From Zoroaster sp. YZ-2022 (lineage: Eukaryota; Echinodermata; Asteroidea; Forcipulatida; Zoroasteridae), in contig CM055822.1 of the NCBI GenBank assembly GCA_029582265.1, positions 44,933,559 to 44,997,558 on the forward strand: 64,000 bases of DNA. Direction: 5' to 3'. Positions 56,130-64,000 of this stretch are shown in pieces. The stretch's first letter is position 1; the number at the start of each line of letters is the position of its first letter. The position numbers and the translations under genes are program-made. Below the pieces are notes generated by a model. That model was not told where the DNA came from, did not search any database, and saw only the letters and a program-made list of their open reading frames with translations.

Positions 56130-56900
56130 ATATTCAGGTCAAGATGAGGTTAAGCGGTCAGAATGCAGCACTGAACCCCAGGAGAAGAAAAACTGTCTCA
56201 TCACTAGAGTTCCTCCTGACAAACCGAAAAAATTGAGGAGAAAAACTGTGATAAGTATTCACAGTGCCAAACCTTGATTGGTGCCAACTGGCTGAACAAG
56301 CCCAAACGGAAGGATGAGAGGTTACTTTCAAAATCGAAGATAAAGATCTTGTGGGTTTAGAAGTCGCTATCATTGTCTTTGCTATAATGGGAGCATGTAC
56401 CCACCCTGACAAGGCCAGATCCATCAGATGAACAATACCTATTTGGTACAATGATGCATAAACAGATTCTGTAGTTAATTCATCCGAAGAGAATACCGCT
56501 ACAAAATGATTTTTTTTCTTCACAAAGTCATTACATCCCAACTTCATCAAGTGCGTACAAGAAGTGGAGGGAGTTGACTTCTATGTCCCACAATCTGAAA
56601 ACACATCTAAACAGTACATTTACGCTGGTAATTCATAGATCATCTACTAAGAATACAATTGGACTTGATGTACAGCCAATCTCTTTGCCTGCAAAAGAAC
56701 TGGTGAGACTGCAGTTGGCCCAGATACATTATGGACATTGATACTGATATAGACAGCAGCAAAGTGTTGGAGAGGCAGAGAGATTTTCACATGAAAGTGC
56801 ATTATCTTCACACATTCTTCAATGCATCAGCTGTACTATATAATACACCTCTACGAAGAAAATGACATTGCATTATAGCCACCCTGGCCATCAACTTCAG
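56130..56900 (+). pseudogene. Decayed coding region, unknown family
   Basis: After a possible acceptor (ATACATATTCAG/GTCAAGATG, about 56137) the plus strand carries protein-like text: SSLEFLLTNRKN or, in another frame, LITRVPPDKPKKLRRK. Then CDKYSQCQTLIGANWLNKP with KRKDERLLSK (about 56250-56330), IHRSSTKNTIGLDVQPIS (about 56630), VRLQLAQIHYGH (about 56704), and VHYLHTFFNASAVLYNTPL (about 56797). Several stops and shifts intervene. The CxxCxxxIGxxWL pattern hints at a zinc-binding module. I do not recognise the family. Confidence 0.35.
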
Positions 56901-59800
56901 ATGACTTATCCTTTTGCAGACTGCTTGCAATGTAAATGAGCTAGTACTTTTCAATTGCTCGCTTTGTTCATCTTACACTAGGGACACTGATTCCATGACC
57001 CGCTGAAAGTCTACTCTGATTGAGATACGTTGCCCCTTTAACCATTATCTTTAATTTAAAAATGATGTTGACTTTCTTTTCATGCACCAGTAAAGGTTTT
57101 TTTAAGTGCTAAAGATTTAACAACACCAGCCAAATCCAATTAATGTTAAAATTGGACTACAGTTTCACTTATTTTCATTTTTGTACTTTTAGAAAAAAAA
57201 TATTCTTTCATTGCAAAATTAGACCTATAGTTTGGATAACCTTTTATCCTGTATGAAAATGGATTATTATTGATAGGTGCAAAAAATGGATGGAAAAGGA
57301 GTATCATGGACTATGGCATAAATACAAGCAGAAGCGTCATTCAAAAGATAATGTTGTTTCACATTTCCTTTATTTAAATATTCAGTATTAACGAAGAATG
57401 TGTTTTATCAATTTAAATATTTACACAAAACGTTGACAATTAATAACCAATAATTTCACTTTTTAAAGACGAGAGAAAAGATTCACAAATTGGTCTTTGA
57501 TGGTAGGCAGGGTTTGATCCAGGGTTGCCTAAAGAGGGTAAGGAGATGGGGAAGTGGAAAAGAAGTCTCAAAATATTGAAATGTATGGACAATTGTAGCT
57601 TTTCACATGATCAGATTAAATTGGAATATCACCCACGACACCATAGATCCCACCCTGGGAGTACGGGTAGAGGACTGGGGGGGTCGACTGTAATGTTCAT
57701 TTAGCAGTCGGGTCTTGTACCCCTTTATTCAAGGCAATGTTTTTTTTTAACTGTCTATTTCTTTACAATGACATCATCAAATATTTTAACTGTTCAAGCT
57801 TTCTCGCAATGACATCATCAAATATTTCCCCAAATACGGAATCCCTTTTCCAAACCTTCTTCCTGTACTTAATTGGACCGATTTTGACAGATTAGGTAGG
57901 GGAAACATTAAAAACATATAGCCTATGTGAACTATTCAATTATGCAAAATCCCCATTGAAATGTAAGTTAGTTTTCATGAATGGCCAAAAAGAGGGCACT
58001 ATTTTCATGTCATAGTTCAAATGCAAACATTCGCCAAACTGGCAAGCTCGTGAGTGTAGATTTATATATTACACATGGGTGAATTTACATGTAATTATCT
58101 ATTAAACTGTTTCTACGCTCACGCCTGATATGCGTCACGAAACACACCTTCATTGCACGCTCCGTGGTCTAGTAGTCTGAAGTCAAGTCACATGCTGAAC
58201 TCAACTCTTGTCAAGTCGCACTTAGCACCATTAAGTTCAGATTTAATTACGTATTTTAAACAACTTTATGTGATGACGTCATACATGATGAACAACCAAA
58301 ACACCTTTGAGAACGAGCATTCTACTCACTAGACCAACATGATGCGTGTTGTTGGTGAATGAACTATTGAAGAACCTTTGTAACATTAGATTTTTACGGG
58401 AATTTGTAAGTGAATGAGGAATTGTACTGCATGAAAAAATAGCTGTTTGGTCATTGGCTCGTACCTAATGTCTCCCATCTGAACTGCCATGTTTTAAATT
58501 ATACGTATGTAAAAGCACACTTCCTCCACACTGTGTAGTAGGCTGTAAAATTGGGCATTTGCATGGGGTAAAATGAACTGATTTTCCCAATGTTAACAAT
58601 TTTAACTTGTTTCAGAGGGTCTAGAGATGTTTTCTATCAAAATTGTTGTTTTAATTTTATGTTTTTCTTAGAAAATTAAATATTTAATTAACACCAAAAA
58701 CCTATTTTTCCTTTAAAAAAAACTAATTTGTAAACACAAAATCTGTACTTTTGTCTTACTCAATAGTAGTCCAGTCTACAACATACAACACTCCTGCTAT
58801 GTTTACAAACCCATGGCTCATTCATATAAAAAGCCACTTGCTATCGAAGAACTTTCATCAATCACTCTGATGCTCGCCATCATCCGGACCCCCCTGCCAA
58901 CAACCATCCCCCAATATCAACCCCCAACATAGACGTTTCTGGACAGTTCTAACACCTCAGAGTTGCTTCAAACAGCCATCACAGAAGCCTTTGAGATGTC
59001 TCCCCTGTACCGCTGCAGGCATGTAATTATCCTGTGTTTATGACCTCGTGAACCCAACGCGCTTTCAGTGTGTTCACAAAATCCCATAGGGACCCCTCAG
59101 GCATGGTAGTTGTGGCTGGGACTTAAAGGGTGAACGAACGTCCCCAGTACTCTTTAAGGTTTCTAACATATTATTCAATCCAAGCGTATATGCACTTGAA
59201 ACTTATGAATAATTAATTTTTTTTGATCCTTTAATCTAGGAGTAAATTACAGAAAGTTCGTTAACATAATTCACACCGTGTAGATGTGCTATCTACGCAG
59301 AGTTAGGATTAGATTTCTAAATGTTTTGTTTATCATAACTGGGAGTAAGACAAACGTCTGATAATCAAAAAGCTCTTTTTAATTCATACTACACTTAAAC
59401 TAGACTGTTTATTTTGTAATTACTATTTCATTTTACTTCATTTATTGATTTCACAGGTAGAAAAAAACAACATAAACAGCCCTTACATTAGATTAACAGA
59501 AACAGAAACAAAGGTATAATTCCCTGTAGGATTTACAAAAGTAAACTAAATTACTGTCGAGTTGATCTCCTGACATTACTCACTTTCTAGGGTAAAAGCT
59601 AAACAAACATTGAACTACACAAAAATCAAGTTAAAATGGCTTTAGGCACACTTTGAGATATAAAATAATATTATAATAAAAATATAAAAAAACTTAAATA
59701 CTAAGAAGTTTGAGTTAGGCATTCATAGGCCAGGGACCAATAAATGTTTTCTAAGTGAATTAACAAACAAAGACAAACCATAAATAATCTGTTTCTTTAA
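56901..59800. other. Gene-poor region
   Basis: AT-rich. A phrase at 58258 (CAACTTTATGTGATGACGTCA) resembles 63370, where it precedes the second dispersed repeat. A short coding-like passage near 58860-59030 (for example ELLQTAITEAFEMSPLYRC) is isolated. Otherwise nothing seen. Confidence 0.4.
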
Positions 59801-59899
59801 CATCTGTTGGTAGCACCTCCAATAATCTAGGGAATCTATAAAAAGAGAATGATGAGCAGCATTGACCTCACATTTGACGAGAAAAATTTAATAACTTCA

Positions 59900-61840
59900 A
59901 AAGTGTCTACATGATTAACATGGATTAGATCAATAGGTTCGTCAAATTTATTATATATAAACATTTAATAGCAAACACAAATTGAAAGGAAATGAATTCT
60001 AATGTTTAAAAGGGAAGACCCAACTTGACACACCTGTCAGAATACACAATTTCACTATTGGAATTAATTAAAGCCTTTCGGCAGGCCCAACAAAACGTGG
60101 TGAAACCGTCTTTGTACCTCTCTCAAGCGTTTCTTGCTGGGTAGTGAGGATAGGGCACCAGACGGGGCTGCATACTCAAGTAAGTGGGTCTGCTAATTAG
60201 CGATAAAGTGAAATAAGAATCTAGGGTCCCTTAGTTTTAACTACCTCACCAATAAATCCATTTAGCCTAGTGGCTTTTTGAAGCCAACATTACATGGTTT
60301 TTCCAGCTTAAGTCCCTAGAAACAATAACACTGTTGCATTAGAAGTTATCAATGATTTTCCAAAGTGTAATCACCAATAATATATACAGTGGTTTAGCAG
60401 GATTTCTAGAACGGGTCACAGTCATTAGCTTACATTTATTTGGGTTTAAAAGCATACAGTTTAAATTACACCAGGTGTTTATGTGCTGCAGATCATTCTG
60501 GAGTGTCATCATCATCTGGAGTTTTAATAACCCTATATTAAAACAGTGTCGAAGGTATATTGACGAAGATTCGACTGAATACAAAATGGCAGATCAGCAA
60601 AACAAATGTTGAAAAGTAAAGGTCCAAGAACAGATCCCTGTGGCACACCAGAATGAACTTCAGCCCAGTCAGATGATGATCCCATAAACTGAACCCGTTG
60701 AGACCTATTTGTAAGATAAGACTTAAACTAGTCCAACATTGAACTGTTGAAACGCTATATTTATGTAATTTGTTCAAAAGAACTTGATGACTCACATGAT
60801 CAAATGCATAGACTGGTCTGAAAATATGGCATCAATGCGGAGGGTTTCGAACATCAAGTACATTAGCCCAGCTCATGAGTAAAGAGTTGTCACTATAGTT
60901 GCCAGGTGCGCTTAGGCAAAACCTCATGTTGAGTAGGTGAGATTATCCCCTCTATACATATAGGATTAATGAGATGTTTACATACAACCCTTTCGCAAGA
61001 ATCTTACCAACAACAGAACAGAGTGAGATGGGCTTATAGTTTGACATAACATGAGTATCACCAGTTTTAAATAATGGAACAACATTCGCTAGGTTTCCAC
61101 CATGAGGAACTATACCCAGAGGCAAGCGAAAAGTTAAATGTTTAGTTAATGATACTAAACTATCACAAAGTTAGTTTAAGCAACATTGAGAGATATGCCA
61201 TCAGGACCACAAGATTTATGCATGCGAAGTTCAGAAAGGAGTTGTCAACTTCAGCCGGAGAAGCTTGAAATGTTGTAAAGACGAAAATCAGTAAAAGTGT
61301 GATCAATATGAGATATCAACATATTATAGAGTCACTACTAAAGCTTCTGAAAAATAAGGTTGAAATTTTGAGCAATCATTGACCGGATCATTAATAACGC
61401 CATTTTCAGTTTGAAAATTGTAATTGTGTACTCTTTTCGACGTTGGGGTACTAACAAACGACCAGAACCTTTTTAGGATTAGATGGAGAATTCATGGCCA
61501 TGTCCTTGATATAACTACAATATGATTGTCTAACTAAATATTTGACCTCATTCAGCTTTTTGTGTATTTGTTCCATAAATTATGATTATCCTTGTTACGT
61601 GATAGCTGCTTTGTAAGCTTTGTTTTCTTTTTTAGACAAAATAATGATATCTGCAGAAATCCAAGGATGCTTCTTTCTACCTTTACATTTGGCAATAGGA
61701 ACAATATCTTTCACAGCAGCAAACAATAGGTCTTTAAAATAATCCCATACCACATCAATGTTGTCTGAAGAAAAACAGGTGTCCCAAGGCACCATGCAAA
61801 GAGTGTCACATAAAGTATTTATATTAGCTTTATTATATTG
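59900..61840 (-). pseudogene. CR1-like reverse transcriptase remnant
   Basis: MVPWDTCFSSDNIDVVWDYF with AAVKDIVPIAKCKGRKKHPW (61795-61600) and SKKENKAYKAA form the linker typical of CR1/jockey elements. The GVPQGSVLGPLLF block survives only out of frame (near 60640). LQNDLQHINTWCNLNCMLLN with PNKCKLMTV (60500-60420) is the WxxxxxLxLNxxKCxxM segment. An RVQRRFHHVLLGLP-like phrase near 60110-60060 marks the C-terminus. The catalytic YADD box is not legible. Confidence 0.75.
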
Positions 61841-61849
61841 GTAAAAGAC

Positions 61850-62560
61850 CTATTCATAGTTTTTTGATCATGAGGTTAACAAGTTAAAATAAACACCATT
61901 ATGATCACTTCAGTTACCAAGACCAGAATGTTGGGTAACGATTGAAAATAAGTCAGGTCTGTTGGTAAATAACAAATCTATAACTGAGCCAGAATTGGTG
62001 GTGAATTTCCATCACGAGTGGTGAATGTAACTAATTGCTGTAAATTGAGAATATCGGAAATATTATGGAGACGTTGTACTGAGGATGATTGTATATGGGA
62101 GTTATTTGTTGACACCTTTAAAATCTATGTTGAAATCACCAAGTATAGCAATGGCAACGTACTGTTGGGAAATGCCAATATATTTTCAAGAACAGATTGA
62201 TAATCCTCAAAAAATTTAACAGTGGCACTCGAGGCCTGTACAAACATCCCAATAACACTTTACCATGTTTAGGTATGTATATCAACCATAATTAATTCTA
62301 GGTCTACATGTTCAAACTCATGTTTACGAACCGGAGATAAATGTTTAGCAATAGTGACAAATACGATCTTTTCAAAAATAGCATAATTACAGTTAGAAGT
62401 GAGTTCTCCATCATGTATCGAGTTGTCCATCTAGGATTCCGTGAAAGCTAAGTCAAGCTTGTAGACATCTAGTTCCGTTTGAAAGAGAAGCAACTTGTTG
62501 ACGATACTTTGCGTTGAACAGAACTGCGCTAATAGTAGACTTGGATGAAAATCCCAAAGC
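61850..62560 (-). pseudogene. CR1-like endonuclease remnant
   Basis: The start is split between frames: AVLFNAKYRQQVASL and the better-preserved SIVNKLLLFQTELDVYKLDL with AFTES, the L-x-NARS...LDILAxTET part of CR1 endonucleases. After a TAG in place of a Trp come MDNSIHDGELTSN and, further on, STLLLGDFNIDF (about 62150), the catalytic GDFN block, then HSGLGN-SDHNGVYF (about 61920), the SDH block. The order is correct; frameshifts and a stop inactivate it. Confidence 0.75.
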
Positions 62561-62653
62561 AGTCTGAGATAATGGTTGAGATATTGGTCGACACTGTGTA
62601 GGCTGGGAAGATGACGATGACGATGACGATGATGATGGTAAGAGCTTTGTAGA

Positions 62654-62680
62654 TGGACCAGGATTACTTTCAATATCACC
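62654..62680 (-). promoter_or_regulatory. 2A ribosome-skipping sequence
   Basis: The minus strand encodes GDIESNPGP, matching the 2A consensus D(V/I)ExNPGP exactly. It is preceded by LDVC and followed by a Ser-rich tract. At 2A the ribosome fails to form the G-P bond and releases the upstream peptide while continuing translation. It is a translational, not transcriptional, signal. Confidence 0.85.
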
Positions 62681-62692
62681 ACAGACATCCAA

Positions 62693-63281
62693 TACAATGT
62701 TAAATGAAGCAACACAGTTGGAATACTAACTGATTGGGGCATTTCCAAACTTACAGTTTCTTGGAGGTCTTGGTTTGTACAGTCAGCCATGATGAATTGA
62801 AGAAGCCACTCAAGAGTGCTTGGTCAGAACATGGGCTTGATTGTGTTGCCAATAATAGCAGGCATCATGAGTTGAAAACCTGGAAGTTGAAGACGTGAAT
62901 AGGGCCAGGATGCATGTGTATTGTACACAGTTCCACCATGATGGTTGCATTGTGAAGATAAACCATGCTTGTTCAGAACAAAGGAGTGTAGAAAGCAGGA
63001 TGCCAACTGCTGGGATGACCATAATGGGGTTGGTCAAGCGTAACATGAAGAATGCAGCAATGACTTGATACAGTGCAATATTCTGGCTGAAAATACTGAG
63101 AATCCATGAAGAAAATCAATAGAATCATTCCAGAAGTACAATGTACATATCTTACATCAGAAGAAACAGTAGTCAAAGCCCCATCAGCTGGTATGAAATT
63201 CATACAGTATGTGAAGCTACAAATGGCAAAAATAGTACATATTGTCAGAGCCCAGCAAGGAGCATGCTGATCGACCGCCAT
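62693..63281 (-). pseudogene. LINE N-terminal leader upstream of the 2A
   Basis: The ATG at 63279-63281 has a good context (AAGATGG). The first frame (102 codons) starts MAVDQHAPCWALTICTIFAI, with a hydrophobic stretch like a signal peptide or membrane segment and a second one (MILLIFFM). The frame ends at 62973, but overlapping frames (for example PIMVIPAVGILLSTLLC) continue toward the 2A. In 2A-bearing elements the leader is released as a separate product by ribosome skipping. Confidence 0.45.
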
Positions 63282-63593
63282 CTTATCAGAGGATTAAATA
63301 CAAACTATTAAATACAAACTTATACAATGTCCATAACTTAACATTTTGGATTCATTTTGCATTTTTAAACAACTTTAGGTGATGACGCCATAACATAATA
63401 AATAACCAAACACCTTGAGTTTGTTTTTTACAAACTCTATACCTCTAGTTCCTTTCCTCCTCCCTCCTCCTCCTCCTCCTCCTCCTTCTTCTACTTTACT
63501 TCTACTAAATAAGACTTATACAGAGACAAAATATAGTTGCAGAGTTCACAGAACCCAAAACTTCACATATAGTTAGACCTTAACATGTAGTTG
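63282..63593. repeat. LINE 5' flank with CTC microsatellite
   Basis: AT-rich DNA with a CTCCTC tract at about 63450-63487 and a repeated phrase CTTAACATGTAGTTGTAC at about 63579 and 63603. No gene. Confidence 0.7.
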
Positions 63594-63935
63594 TACCTAA
63601 ACCTTAACATGTAGTTGTACACTAAGTTGTGACGTCATAGTGAGGTCATCAGATATCGAATTACACTAAATCAAGGTTAATATTTTCAAAAAAAATCATA
63701 TCTCATGAACCACAAATAATATTTTCACAGTCTTTGCACCATGTTATAGATCTTTAATTATGTGATATTTCGTACACAGACGTGACCCCTAATCCGACCT
63801 CTCCTTCCGGTCGAAACCGGAAGTTGAAAATTTCAAAAATCAAATCTCATGAACTACAGAAGATATTTTCACAATCTTTGCATCGTCTTAGAAAGACCTT
63901 GAAATATGTCACATTTCGTACACAGACATGAGTGT
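63594..63935. repeat. Dispersed repeat, copy 2
   Basis: Same family and orientation as 53407-53705, with better-preserved internal tandem halves, each ending in ATTTCGTACACAGAC-TGA. Contains the hairpin CTTCCGGT-CGAA-ACCGGAAG at about 63804-63823. It runs directly into the tRNA-like sequence. Confidence 0.85.
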
Positions 63936-64000
63936 CGTGGCCGAGCGATCTAGCTTACCGGACTCAAGTTCTGGTGTTAGCAGCAGAATGTGGGTTCGAA
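63936..64000 (+). tRNA. tRNA-Leu(CAA)-like sequence or tRNA-derived SINE, cut by window end
   Basis: TGGCCGAGCGATCTAG matches a tRNA-Leu D-arm/A box. GGACTCAAGTTCTGG is the anticodon arm with CAA, and GTGGGTTCGAA at the end is the start of the T arm/B box. The acceptor stem and 3' half lie outside the window. The first bases do not look like a standard Leu acceptor stem and the D-arm is irregular, so a SINE head or pseudogene is more likely than a functional tRNA gene. Confidence 0.55.

Larger units (their letters stand above)
59800..63281 (-). mobile_element. CR1-like LINE with a 2A peptide, degenerate
   Basis: On the minus strand an N-terminal hydrophobic leader (from ATG at 63281), a 2A sequence, a Ser-rich linker, AP endonuclease, the endonuclease-RT linker and RT follow in order, ending near 59800. 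2A sequences upstream of the endonuclease are known in CR1-type LINEs of marine invertebrates. This copy has many frameshifts and stops. Confidence 0.8.

Overview
The window looks like nuclear DNA of a metazoan, probably a marine invertebrate. It is AT-rich, gene-poor and full of mostly decayed transposable elements, with splice-site-bounded exons and microsatellites. There is no operon, no Shine-Dalgarno pattern and no bacterial gene. Tx1-like LINEs, a Penelope-like element, a DIRS-like tyrosine-recombinase retroelement, a CR1-like LINE carrying a 2A peptide motif, and long-TIR DNA transposons in one place recall echinoderm, hemichordate, amphioxus, mollusc or cnidarian genomes. I cannot name the species. 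A 500-base run of N (28501-29000) is an assembly gap.

Layout. 1-3.4 kb: a weak reverse-strand ORF tail, a ~160-185 bp tandem repeat, then a truncated Tx1-like LINE on the minus strand. 3.5-4.8 kb: a cluster of a GTTTTCACGAAG motif, a small TIR element, and a near-perfect 31-bp-arm hairpin. 5.7-15.3 kb: a multi-exon gene of a widespread, transposase-like invertebrate family. Its first recognised exon (5753-5994) and second exon (11064-11231) join in phase. The intron between them holds a tRNA-derived SINE and a complete 4.5-kb DNA transposon with 414-bp inverted repeats. The body of the gene opens with about 30 copies of a 66-bp coding minisatellite and continues into the conserved domain, which carries one nonsense codon and two frameshifts.

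16.4-18.5 kb: a Penelope-like element (minus strand) with RT and GIY-YIG endonuclease remnants and a hammerhead-ribozyme-like core at its 3' end. 18.5-23.4 kb: tandem repeats, two further GTTTTCACGAAG clusters arranged as terminal inverted repeats, and a LINE 3' tail. 23.4-28.1 kb: a DIRS-like element (gag, RT, RNase H) followed by what looks like a second, internally deleted copy in tandem. 29-42 kb: mostly featureless AT-rich DNA with a microsatellite, a hAT transposase tail, two MITE-like elements and one possible cellular exon.

41.9-46.6 kb: a heavily degraded block whose best-preserved stretch resembles a Polinton/adintovirus-type minor capsid protein. 47.0-52.1 kb: a second Tx1-like LINE (plus strand) followed by a 225-bp CTT microsatellite. 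53.4-57 kb: a dispersed repeat, a 660-bp TIR element and a decayed unknown coding region. 59.8-63.3 kb: a minus-strand CR1-like LINE whose N-terminal region contains the 2A sequence GDIESNPGP. 63.6-64.0 kb: a second copy of the dispersed repeat and the start of a tRNA-Leu-like sequence cut by the window edge.

No intact cellular gene could be established. Almost every recognisable coding region belongs to a mobile element or transposase-like family and is broken. The parts most worth a second look are the nested transposon/minisatellite gene, the long-TIR XPG-nuclease transposon, the GTTTTCACGAAG repeat family, the 2A-bearing LINE, the ribozyme-like motif and the capsid-like remnant.
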